60,000 nt of DNA from Antedon mediterranea (Eukaryota > Echinodermata > Crinoidea > Comatulida > Antedonidae), in contig NC_092671.1 of the NCBI RefSeq assembly GCF_964355755.1, positions 2,152,501-2,212,500 of the forward strand, in the 5' to 3' direction. A program made the translations under genes and the position numbers. The notes below the pieces were generated by a model, which made no database searches, was not told the origin of the DNA, and saw only the letters and a list, made by a program, of their open reading frames with translations. Within the stretch, counting starts at the first letter, position 1; each line of letters starts with the position of its first letter. Below are positions 1-11,700 of this stretch, one piece after another.

Positions 1-97
1 TTATTGAATATCATGTGACCTACAATTCTCCAATCAAATCACAATAATCTAATTCACGGTTCAACTGTTACATTTACATTTTAAATCTCATTTTTAG

Positions 98-237
98 GTG
101 GAAAAAAATGTCCGGCTTGTGGCAAGAGAATTTATCACGATAAATGGAAGATAACACCTAAAACTGCAGAGGAAAGGTGGGCGCATGAACAAGCCAGACA
201 ACGAGAACTTGAAGAAGTAGTTGACTTTCTTGGATAA
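98..237 (+). CDS. Terminal coding exon of an unrecognised zinc-knuckle-like protein (partial gene)
   Basis: A pyrimidine-rich acceptor ending in AG at 96-97 is followed by an open frame of 45 complete codons ending at TAA (235-237). The first two bases of the exon complete a split codon. The peptide begins GKKCPACGKRIYHDKW and ends with a charged helical tail, ERWAHEQARQRELEEVVDFLG. CPAC is a CxxC pair followed by a histidine, as in zinc ribbons or knuckles, and the tail looks coiled-coil prone. I do not recognise the family. Upstream exons lie off the left edge. The gene runs in the same direction as the phosphatase gene that follows. The splice site and the protein-like composition make it a convincing real exon, but the function is unknown. 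Confidence 0.6.
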
Positions 238-1111
238 CGGAAACGGTCAACTATAATGTATAGAGTATTATGGTCTGACATCATGGTACCACGTGACATG
301 CCTTTGTTTCAATGTAACTCTGATTGCAACCCAGATTATAGTCGATGACTTCCCAGATATCTATTGATTTCAGCTGGTGCATAATCTATGAAATAATAAC
401 AAATACATAAAACTCATAATGCTAGTTCTCTGATGTATATTTAATCTTTAGTCCAGATTTATAAGCACAAAGGAATTTTTTTAAATATTAGAATTTATTT
501 TTTAAACAGGTGCAGTACCGAAACCAATCTAAATTCTTTCTATTTAGAATTGCCAAGGATAACCATAAGTGAATTCATTCACTATCCTTCTTAAAGGTGG
601 CAATTCCATTCACAGACAAGCCTATACACAAGATGCTGTACATAAACAAAGTCTTATTTCAAGTCTTTGGGAGTGTAATTTATCAATAGAAAAAAAACAC
701 TTAAAGGCTTGGATTGGTAGCCAAGCATCACAATCACCACTTCAATTGCATAGCAACAAAGGCATGTTACGCAGTACCATGATGTCAGCTGTGTTGTACT
801 CTCTAAAATTACATATTAAACCTCGGACTGCTTAGGAAAGATAGGCTTAAGTATGGTAGTTGTTATTCATGGATAACAGAAATGGGGGCAGGGACATAAA
901 TACAGATATTGGATTTGGGATGAGAGGAAATGGATCTCAAAAACATAATATATTGCTACCCAAGTCTTGCACTTTAATGTTGTCAGTTAGAAAGTGGAAT
1001 TTGGTGTATTGTTAGGCCTTGGCAATAAATAAAATAACATTATCCTAAGTACGTTTTAAAAAGAAATTAAACAGAAACAAAATATACCCAAATATTATGC
1101 AGTTAACTCAC
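238..1111 (+). other. 3' UTR of the left-edge gene
   Basis: This AT-rich stretch follows the stop codon. A canonical AATAAA lies at 1024-1029 and overlaps a second AATAAA, so the transcript probably ends near 1045. An 88-codon open frame at 569-835 lies inside it. It has no recognisable domain and I read it as UTR. Confidence 0.4.
1024..1029 (+). terminator. Polyadenylation signal AATAAA
   Basis: AATAAA occurs about 790 bases after the stop codon of the left-edge gene, on the same strand, directly before the 22-bp minisatellite. Hexamers are common by chance in AT-rich DNA, so this is a candidate only. Confidence 0.35.
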
Positions 1112-1309
1112 CCAAAATACTGACATGGACTGGCCAAAATACTGACATGGACTGGCCAAAATACTGACATGGACTGGCCAAAATACTGACATGGACTGGC
1201 CAAAATACTGACATGGACTGGCCAAAATACTGACATGGACTGGCCAAAATACTGACATGGACTGGCCAAAATACTGACATGGACTGGCCAAAATACTGAC
1301 ATGGACTGG
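1112..1309. repeat. 22-bp minisatellite, nine identical copies
   Basis: The unit CCAAAATACTGACATGGACT plus GG repeats exactly nine times with no substitution, then decays into a partial copy at 1310-1330. Because 22 is not a multiple of 3 and the unit lacks minus-strand stops, three minus-strand frames stay open. These are artefacts, not genes. Perfect identity suggests recent expansion. Confidence 0.95.
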
Positions 1310-1316
1310 CCAAAAT

Positions 1317-1739
1317 CTATGGGTTTTGCCAAAGAAAATTCAGGTTTTGGGAAAGTTTACAGTTTTTAGCATTTTTAACTGTATAAATTCTTAATAGCTT
1401 TGCTATAACCAACAACAATTATTAAATGTTTTACTATTGCTTATCGGCAAAAGCATGTAAGATATTCGGGTAAATTATTATGGCATATTTAATGATAGAT
1501 TGCATATGTTTTTGTAGTAGATTTAGTTAAGAGTGAAATTATATTATGATTGTTTATGTATAGTTTTATTCTGTTGCCATGTTTTGTAAATAGATTTAAT
1601 TACAATAGATATATATTGACAATCTAATTGTTTGTTTCATTTATTTTATCTGAATTTATCTCCTATATTTTATAATTCATTCACTCATCTTTTATTTTGG
1701 AAAAAAAATGATCTCCCATATATTATATTATTTATAATC
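1317..1739. other. AT-rich intergenic stretch, nothing recognised
   Basis: No coding signal, inverted repeat or tandem repeat stands out. The stretch lies between the 22-bp minisatellite and a copy of the MITE-1 family. Confidence 0.5.
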
Positions 1740-1838
1740 TAAAGCACTGTCTACACTATCAAACTTTATGTGACAAACAATGTGATGTGCTCATATATGG
1801 ACACGAAGACGTCATATTACTACCATATTTGGGCATAG
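1740..1838 (+). mobile_element. MITE-1 family copy, truncated
   Basis: It starts with the family terminus TAAAGC(A/T)CTGTCTACAC and continues through the internal blocks ATGTGATGTGCTC and CTACCATATTTGGGC. It loses the right terminal repeat after about 1838. Six other copies occur at 8.6, 17.5, 18.2, 41.1, 58.0 and 58.9 kb. Confidence 0.75.
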
Positions 1839-2154
1839 TGAAAGACTTAGACACAGAGATCCCAAAAAGTTCAATAACAGCAGCTTAAATTCAAAACTAT
1901 TGGAGATCCAGAAGAGACATGAAATGAAATCGTCAATGAAAAGTATTAACAAACGCCAACCCATTATAAAATATTATATAAATATTAAATTTCCCGCTAT
2001 TTTGTGTATTTTAAAAATGCCAAAACGGGTTAAATATAAAAAGATTGTCACCCTCAAGTATATTCAGAGCGTCATTCTAACGATGGAGCATTCTCTACTT
2101 CTCTACGGAGCGCCATTTATGCCTTTATTTACTTCCGAAATAGAAATAGTACTA

Positions 2155-4694
2155 CCGTAACTGCTCAAGTGGATCACATTTGGCACCGGTGGAGCACAGT
2201 GATGTAGAATAGAAATAAATCACTAAATTAAATATATTTTCATATATTAATACACTGTGCTCAAGTGGACCAAATTTGGCACCAGTGGAGCAGTGATATA
2301 AAATAGATCGACATTTTTAATTCGAATCTTTATCTGTTTCGTCGTAATTTAAGTGTTTCTGAGTTGTTGTAATTGTCTTTGTATCTGTTAAACCAAGCTG
2401 TAAGTGGCGGATTTGTTTCTGCTGTTGTTTCTGGTTTAAAAAACTAGAGACTTAATATTCAATTTCATATTCAATGAATAGGTGCACTTTCCGGAGACAA
2501 GCTCTATTGTCTAAATTGTCTATTGTTATAATTTCAAATCATGTAAAGTGCCATTTTTCCGGGCGGGAAGGAACCTATGCAGCTCTATTTTTCAAAATTG
2601 TCTTTGCTGAAGATTCTTATATATGTTAAAAAAATAATAGATGTCATTTCCGGGGACATTGCAGCTCTATTTTAAACAGTTTGGTATGCCGTGCGTTGTT
2701 ATACAAATGAGGTGTATTATGGGGAAGATGGTATGTTAGTCATTCGCGGTAAACACGCCACACTGATAAATTTGATGTTGTTAATCTTTACATTAAAAAA
2801 TTGTTCATTCAAATCATGTAAATAAACATTTTCCGGGCGGGAACCTAGCAGCTCTTCTCTTTTAGTTTGCAAAAGTAATCTCGAAAAGAACTTCATGTGG
2901 AAAAGAAGCCCACCCAAGAGTACTAAAAATGAGCATGGGCTTCTTTTCGAGGTTTTATGGCTGTCTATTTAATGGAAAATAATGCCATGCAACTTTGTTT
3001 TTGATTTAAAAAAAAGGTCCACTTGTTTAGGCCTGACATTTACAACCTTTACAATATCTCTCTTTCAAAATGAAAAAAATAAATATTTATTTTCAATTCC
3101 CAAAAAAAAAAAATATCCGTAGAGGTTCGAACCCAATCTACTAGAGCTGACAGCATCCAAACCTGAGCATTACCCGTTCGGCCACAAAGTAGTACATGAC
3201 TAAACAGCTGATAATAGTCTATTTATACGTGTATTACGTAATTCATCATTACGTCATAAATATCCTATTAACCTTGTTAAAACCACTCAGTCGCCTGAGC
3301 GTCGTGTTCCACTGTGTTTGGGGTTCACAGATCATACGTCCCCCTTTCCACCACACATCATGAGGCGACAACATCAATGCATCTGGTGATGTGCTGGAAA
3401 CGACCCCAAAAGGTTGTGGCAGGGCCTTAGTGCTGAGGCAGAGAGAGCACATTTAACATCTTTAAAAAAAAAAAAAAATTTTCAACCTGTATTCGATCTC
3501 GTAAATTTTATGTTTGCCACCCTCAATTTTAAAAGAAATTGAATTTATTATTTTCATCGCAGGTGTACCAAACGGTTTGGTATGCCGTGCGTTGTTATGC
3601 AATGGTCACGTGCAGGTGTAGTGGGAAAGATGCTTTTTTTAGTCATTCGCGGTCAACATGCCACACTGTTACATTTTGATTTTGTTAATCAATGTTGCTA
3701 CACGAAAAAGATATTGTATTGTAATAATATGTTATGAATAAACGTTTATGGTAGTTGGTGTGTTTGGCCAGAATCCCAGAATAAACATGTTTTAAACAGA
3801 TAGTTTGTCTCCGATGGTTTTTGTATGGGTTAATGGAGAGTGAAATAAGATAAAATATAGAACATTTGCAAAGATGCCGATTTCTAGACCAATTTTGGGC
3901 TAGGCCTTAGGCATATATGAAGTCGAGTTTTTAGAGTAGAAAACCCCACCTAAAATTTTGAAGTAGCATCTGGATAGTTGAAATTTTAACATTATCATAA
4001 TTATCATAGGTGACTATGTATAGTAATAAGTATAAGTGCAATTTTGGGCTCTATTTTCAATATTAGCTCTGCCTAAAGCATGGTGGGCTAGTACTGGAGA
4101 CTTAATATTTAATTTCATATTTCAATGAATATGTGCATTTTCCAGGGACACTAAATAAGTATTTATCTTAGACAAACGCAAGTTATTAAAATCACTGATA
4201 TGGCTTGAAACTAATTTTTCTTTTGCATTACGGATGGAGTAACCGATATTTAACATATATAGCAAGTTTGAAATATTTTTGAAGTATTTCCAGAAGTATT
4301 TTTCTCGATGTTTTAAAAACGAAAAGATAGATATTAACATTCAGTGACTTATTTATAGTTTATATCACTGTGCTCCACTGGTGCCAAATTGTGTCCACTT
4401 GAGCACACAGTGTATTAACATACGAAAAGATATTCAATTCAATTCAATTCATATTCATAATGCGCCGAATTCTTTCCAAAAGGATAAGTTCTAAGCTAAG
4501 GCGCAACGTAAATTTGTTGAAAAAATATGATTTCAGATGCCTTTTAAACATATAATATTGAAACTTAAGCGACTTCAAATTAGGTCCACTTGAGCACAGT
4601 GTATTAACATACGAAAAGATATTGAAAGTAGTGACTTATTTCTATTTCACTGTGCTACCCTGGTGCTAAATTGGGTCCACTTGAGCAGTTACCG
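2155..4694. mobile_element. Composite element with nested ~110-bp inverted terminal repeats
   Basis: The left end (2155-2310) and right end (4360-4694) are inverted copies of one another, starting GTAACTGCTCAAGTGGA. Each end has two copies of a ~105-bp subunit containing TTTGGCACC(A/G)GTGGAGCAC and TATTAATACACTGTGC. On the right the two subunits are separated by an unrelated ~160-bp insert. The interior has no transposase-like ORF. It has two direct copies of a segment starting GGTATGCCGTGCGTTGTTAT (2678 and 3580) and two copies of GACTTAATATT(C/T)AATTTCATAT (about 2450 and 4100). A tRNA-derived SINE head lies at 3118-3190. This is probably a non-autonomous DNA transposon with later insertions. 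I could not define a clean target duplication. Confidence 0.6.
3110..3195 (-). mobile_element. tRNA-derived SINE head or tRNA pseudogene
   Basis: On the minus strand the segment reads GTGGCCGAACGGGTAA, a good pol III A box, then after about 45 nt GGGTTCGAACCTC, a good B box. The flanking arms do not pair as an acceptor stem, so it is not a functional tRNA gene. A poly-A/T run follows at 3101-3112. It lies inside the 2155-4694 composite element. Confidence 0.55.
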
Positions 4695-5645
4695 TATACT
4701 TATACTATTTACATTATTGACACTCTGAATATACCGCCAAATTCTCCAACTTCAAAAGTGCATGCACTAGAGAGGGCGTTGTGTTACTTTTCGTTTTCCA
4801 AAAATTACAATACACACATTATTCGAAGTAAATATTATGTACTGCCCTTTATAAACACTTATCCGCGCCTAAACAAATGGACCACTTTTTGACCACATAG
4901 GGGCTAAACTTACGTCATATCCAAAATAAATCCTGACATTTTGTTTGCAATGATATAAGTAAATTTTAAATTAAAAAATACTATAGGCATGTCATGTAAA
5001 AAAGTCTCGGGACAACATAACAAAATTGACAATTGTTCACAATTATTTTACAACATGCCTAATGTCTTTATTAAATGGTTAAGTATAAATTATTAAGAAA
5101 ATAAAAGTTGTATCATAATTTTAACTATTTTGTCCGATTTATATTTTGAAACACCAGGATCTCCTACAACAACCGGGTACTTTAGTACAGTTGTAGTATT
5201 TAGCAGCACAAAGTAAATAAATGTTAACTTTGACCGTGAATGACAGCCAATCATTGCGCTTGATTTCAGTTCAGGAAATATTACCAGCAGTTTCTAGGTC
5301 TTGCATGTGCGCCATTTTGGCGCTCAAAGAAAATAAATATATAAACAAAACATAAACCATAATTTTCACACTATTCTACTCAAAAATTAATCTTTTTTAT
5401 ATTTGCCATTTCATAATTGCTTTTCAATACATTACTGTAACTAAAATAATACAATTGAACTTGCAGTATTTGTTTGTTTATTTACATCCTACCGATTTCT
5501 CTAGAAACTACTGAGTAAGTTGACACTTATTTTATATGTTGACCTCTTTCCACCATCTTGGCTCGCTTCGCATGTGAGAATTTGAATGTTTTGCTTGGAA
5601 TTTTAGTACAAATCTGCACTGAAAACGAATACATAGTCAATCTAA
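4695..5645. other. Upstream region of the CTDSP-like gene
   Basis: No repeat family or ORF was recognised. The promoter and 5' UTR of the phosphatase gene should lie in the right part. The sequence before the ATG (about 5530-5645) has no clear TATA box at a usable distance. There may be further non-coding first exons that I cannot see. Confidence 0.35.
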
Positions 5646-5721
5646 ATGGACGGTACGTCCATTATTACTCAAGTCAGTCGTGACGAGGAACCTTTAAATA
5701 CTCTTCCAACGTCAGAAAGGG
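5646..5721 (+). CDS. CTDSPL: CTDSP-like exon 1 (start codon)
   Basis: The ATG at 5646 opens 25 codons plus one base and ends at donor G|GTAAGA. The start was chosen because [10 protein letters not shown] aligns with the conserved family N-terminus, and the single left-over base fits the phase of exon 2 (G + CT = Ala26). Confidence 0.9.
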
Positions 5722-8700
5722 GTAAGATATACTGTGTTTTCTGCAAAGGGATGATGAGATTGTTCCTTTTTTTTTGATCGCACCCCTTTTTCCAGGGAAG
5801 TTAGTTGACTGACCGACCGTATGTACATTATGTGCAGGGTTTGTAAACATCCGTTTGGCCACATTTTGTATATATAGGCCTAGGCCTACGTCATGTTAAT
5901 CGTATAGCTTTCTAGATTGTAATATAGGCTAGGCATAAATAAATGCTGGCTGGGCCTCATATTAGGACTGCCTAGATAGGCCTATCTAGGCCTTAGTTAG
6001 TGAGTAGGCTAAATATAGTGACGATTTTGAACAGAATATAATACTAATACTAGGCTAGGCCTAGGCCCTATATAATAATAACCACGGCGGCCTGCCCAGG
6101 CTATAGAATAGGCTTATATAGGTAGTATGCTAGCCTCTAGGCTTATATGGATGTAGCTAGCTAGGCGTATATGGGATAAGCACGTTGGAAATTGAGAACG
6201 TACTATTTTATAATCAGCTGTGCTTTTTTTCCTTTATTTTATTACCATTTAACACGTTCACTGCCACGGCGTATTTATACGTCAAAAATTGCGTGTCGCT
6301 ACTTGCCAAGACTTAATACTACGTCAAAATCGTAGCACTTTTGTATTGTATGTAGAATCGCTGGCAGTGGTGATTGGAACAGGAATTATCGCATGGCAGT
6401 TTATGAATGATGTACGTAAACGATAATCTAAAAATAAATGTCATATGTTTGTTTGTGTTTATTCCCTCATGCATTGAATATGGTTGATACGATGGCGCCC
6501 TCACACTCAATATAATCATCTCAAACATGTCATAAATTGCACTAATAGTAAATAAAAATAATAAAGGATGAAATGATTCAGTGTGGTTTACTGTTTTTAT
6601 CTCTCGATGATAGGTTTGACCGATTTTAGCGCGGAAAATCCCCGACGTATATTTACGTTCCTGGCAAAGTCAATAAAATTGTTGGACCATTGCCAGTGAC
6701 GTATTTATACGTCTCAACGGTTTTTCCCGCCATCGTATTTTGAATGACATCATGATAGTCTGTGACCAGATGTTACACTTTCAAACTGTAATTTAATATG
6801 TAAACGGGACTTGGCACTGGGACAGAAATTACGGAAAATGCCTTGGCAGTCAATGTGTTAATTGATTATAGAAACTAAAATACAAACAAATAATTCTTAA
6901 TTGTTTGACAACAATTTAAAATAAATGTAAATTTATAGTAATTTAAATCATTGATATTGGTTAAATTTTATTTACTTTGTAAGAAAGTTTTTGTCCAATA
7001 ATATAATAATAATAATTTATTAGGAAATGACACCTTTGCATCGGTGGCACACACAGAAGTGGTGCATCCAATTTAACATAATACATCAAAACAATACATT
7101 ATATGACGGATACAGGTTCTTAAACTATTTGCAAAAATATAAAAGAAAAATCATTACCAACATGGTAATACAGGTACTGTATTAAATTGTCCTACAGTAT
7201 CATAGGTTTGAGTTGATAAAGAGGTATATAAAAATAAACATAAAATATAGTAAAGAGTTTACATTACAAACCATTGTGTTTCAACATCAGGTACTGATGA
7301 CCTATAGTTGTTATCACACACAGGTGTATAATATTTACAAATCTAAATACAAATATATAAAAGTTTTACAATCTAAAGGTAGAGTGTTAGATCTTAATTT
7401 AAATTTCAGACTTGTCTCATAAAAATGTGTTTTATCAAGTAAATACTTTTCTAAATTAGGGAAAGGTTTCAATTTTGAGTATAAATTTAATGAGGTTTTT
7501 TGCATTATATTATTTGACCACTCTGATTTATATGATTCTGACAAACATCGCTCGACATTGCTGACTGAGAAAGGAACAAGAGTTAAACTGTCATTATCAA
7601 AAACATTGTTGTAAAAGCCTATATCTGTACATTTTTCAAATATGTCAACACAACCAATATATCACAATTTCTAACTTTATGTGAATTTGTTTGTTCAACT
7701 TATTTAGTAGTAGAACTGGATTTATAACAGATGCAGAATTTGTTGAAATATGATTGGACACTTTGTTTACGTACCCTTTTTATTGCTGCTATACATAACT
7801 GTTAGCTATTAGAGTTGACCTTTGCCTTTTGAGTATTTCTCATAATCTTATTCAATATATAATGTATAAGATGTCAACGTAGATAATCTTGTTGCTCTAT
7901 TTAGCAAGTGTTGCTGCTTAAAATACAATCTGGCTCACTGTGTCTACTTTGAACATACATTATATAATAAACTAAAATGGCATACACATTTCAACATGGC
8001 TACAACTGCTAAAAAAACATATTACAGAAATTTATTGTTGGAAAATGTCTTGTCTGAAGTAGGCACGTGTACTACTATACAGTACAGAGTTTGTACATTT
8101 TTCAAATCATCATATTTTTCTTTGGTCTTGTGACGGGTATCTTTACTATCTTGTTGCCTTCTTTAAAGATGATGACTAAAACAAGAATACATTTAGTAAA
8201 ACTGAAAAAAAAAATTATAATAAATTGATGATGATATTTGATTATTTGGATTGCAGCTGTACAGCCTGCCAAAAAACCAAGGAGTAGAGGTTTGATAAGT
8301 TCCTTCTTTTGTTGTTTTGGATCAAACAGTCGGACAACAAACACATCCCAAAATGCATTACCAAATCAAGGAGAGAACGGACAGAGGGTGAGTCAATTTA
8401 TTTTATTCAAAACCATCACATGTGCCAAATATTTTTACATTTTTCACACCTTTTCAACTTTGAAACTGTTGTATGCATACAGTAGACTAGACTAAGCATG
8501 CTGCCAATGAACTTGTTATAAAAAAGACATAAATTTATTAAAAAGCGCTGTTTGTTAGTGTTAGCAAGAAAAGACAGTACTGTATTAAGATACAGATTTT
8601 GGACAAGCAGTACTAGAGTAAAGCTCTGTCTGCACATCAAACTAGTTTGACAAAAAGTGTGGTGTGCCCAAATATGGTAGTGATATGATATCATTGTGTC

Positions 8701-11700
8701 CAAATATGGGCACATCATATTTAGTCGCATTTGGACGTTTTGAATGTTTATGTCAAATGTTTGTACTTTATTAGCACTTTAAAGCATTGTTTTTAAAGAT
8801 CATTATTTTATAAAAATGCATGTTGATATTCTGTCTCTTTTCACTGGTATTTGAAATGTTGTTTTTTGTTTTTATCCCAGCCGTCGGAGCACACTCCTCC
8901 TTATACGAGCACCACCTCTGCACTATTGGTACGTGGCCATTTTGATACGACGTAGAATTCATTCTACTATTAACCATACTAATCCTTCATCTTCATTCTG
9001 CACGTCATATTGTGATTACATTTTAATCAATTTTAATATAATTGATAGTTCTAATAGAAAAAATTATTATTGATCAATTAACTGATTATTGATTGATTCA
9101 CTGATTATTTTTTATTAACTGATTATTAATATTGCTTAACTGTTTATTAAATAACTGATATCGATTGATTAACTGATGATTTATTGATTGATTGATAATC
9201 CTCTGTAGGTCAATTTATGTATTCATTTTCATAGTTTGTTAAAACTAACAACTACTAATAATATTGAATCTACAGTTACTAATATTTATTTTTAAAGATA
9301 TTTTTCTGATTTTTGGCCAAATTAACAAATATGAAGCTTTAACATCTCTCTCTCATTTAGAGCCGCATGACTTCTTCTACAGTATACTGTACAGTGTACA
9401 TATTGTTAAAAGTATAGTATTGAAATTGTTTTATTAAAATTACAAAATCACAGTTATCAAGCATTCTGTGATGTTTGTAAAGAGCTACCAGACTATCATT
9501 CTCATGTTGGTGTCACAATAGTAAAGTCACTCAAAAATTTCAAATCTTGGATGTAAAAGTACTGTTTTTTATTTGGCCTTATCAGTCGACATGCTTTTTT
9601 CTAAAGGAATCCATTTAGCTACAGTAATCCATCTTTCCAGCTTTTTAACATACAAATGCAATAGAATAAACTCATCCTTTAAAAAAAAAACAAGATTTAT
9701 GTTACTCTACAAACTCTTGAATAGTTAAATATAGCATTATTTAACAATATTCTTTTCAATATATTTATTCACATTTTTAACGTTCATATCTGTTACTACT
9801 TTGATGATAATCAGTATTTTTTTAACATGTAGTTCTGGTAATCAATAAGAAATAACAGGATTGAGGTCAAGTATCACAGTAACAGTATTCTCCCCATAGT
9901 AGAGGAACCACATCCTCATAATTATTCTTGCGGAGGCTACATGCATAGCTGCTCTTTATTTAACGCAGAGCATACACAAAGTGCCCTCATTGTGTTATAT
10001 GCAAAGCCGCTCTGTATGTAAAACCACCCTAATTTTTTTTATACATGGGCTTAAGATGAGCTTAGGCTAAGGGCGCGTTTATACAACACGCTATTACACG
10101 CATATTCAACACGCCTACAAAAAGTGTGTTGTATAACATCGAAGAGATTCCGGGTAATGAGATTTTAATTCCAAAAAAGGCTACTTGGCTGAATCCTAAA
10201 ATTTGGTGGATCCCCGGGTATTGTTTTGACCTCTCGTTAAATAAAAGTATGTGCTGTGAAAATGTTGACCAAATCTAGTAGATAATTGTGCTTTTTTGCA
10301 TATTTTAACCGATTTAGCACTTAACATTAACGCTAATCAAATGTTAGCATAATTTGGCAAAATGTAGCATAGTTTTATCCTATTTCTAAAACATTTTTTT
10401 TCTAATTTCCAAAGCAGATTTAAAAAATCAATAATTGAATAAACTAAATTTTAAACGAAATCATCCTTTATTAAAATCCTTAATATAAAGTCATATTAAT
10501 TCATAATGCATGCAAGTATATACAACTTAGGATTATGAACTACGGTATAAGACGGTATTACGATTTCATGTATAATTGCAAGGTTTTTGTGGGGTTGACC
10601 TCGGCCCGTGCAACACGGATTCAACTTGTATAAACACAGCCTAAGCAGTGTTCTCCCCAGGATTCATATCAAGCGTCACGCTTCGGCCCCCCCCCCCCCG
10701 AGTGGGGGGGGGGGCATTCCGACACTAAGTACTTGAGTCACAGCCCCACCATGGTTGGGGCTGTGGCGAAGCGATTTTTGGTAATTTACACCCTAGATGG
10801 CCGGAAATGGTACTCTCGCACATAACATTTATGTTCAATGACACCTCTGGTTTGGCCGGAAATAACACTTATAGCGCGCTAGCAAACAACAAAACGATCG
10901 TAGCCAACTTTTTCCGCCGGTAAACATACGCGAAGAAACATTTTTTGCGTTCATTACGAACGTCAGGGGGAAGCCCCAATTAAAAAAATAGGCCTAATCT
11001 ATTAGCCTACTCATCAGTAGGACAACTCTAGTTGGCCGGAAACGAAACTTTATAGCGCACTACCAAACAGTAAAACCATCGTAGCATACTTTTTCCGCCA
11101 GTAAACATACGCGATAAAAAAATGTTTTTGTGTTCAATACGAACGTCAAGGGGAATTCCCCGATGAAATAAACCTAGGCCTACTCATGAGTAGGACAACT
11201 CTGTAGTTGGCCGGAAAAACACTTCATAGCGCGCTAGCAAACCGCACGATCGTAGCCTGCTTTTTCCGCCGGTAAACATACGCGATAAGAAACATTTTTT
11301 GCGTTCATTTCGAACGTCAAGGGGAATTCCCCGATGAAATAAAAAATGCCTACTCATCAGTAGGACAACTCTGTAGTTGGCCGGAAAGGACACTTCATAG
11401 CGCGCTAGCAAACAGCCCGATTGAGCCTACTTTTCCGCAGGTAAACACTGTACGCGATAACGGCGGGTAAACATATGCGATAAAAAAACATTTTTTGCGT
11501 TCAAATACAAACATCGGGGGCAAGTCCCGATGAAATAAAACTAGGCCTACTCATTAGTAAGACACCTCTACTTTTCTATATTTGGACTAAACTGTCGTAG
11601 TGTTGTTAATAAGTTTGACTTAATCTCAAACTATTTAGACTCACTCGTACATGCCTTCTCCCTCATTGCCTTCAGTGAAACCTGGTTAACCGAAAAAGAT

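Larger units (their letters stand above)
5722..8256 (+). other. CTDSP-like intron 1
   Basis: The left part (5870-6180) is dense in TAGGCCTA-type palindromes. A piggyBac-like element occupies 6253-6857. A degenerate LINE fragment on the opposite strand covers roughly 7000-7760. The rest is AT-rich with no recognised feature. Confidence 0.6.

Noticed and set aside
569-835. 88-codon ORF near the left edge
   Set aside because: It lies in the putative 3' UTR, with no domain, no homology by eye and no splice context.
3110-3195. Functional tRNA gene
   Set aside because: The A and B boxes are good but the acceptor and anticodon arms do not pair, and there is no discriminator or terminator arrangement.
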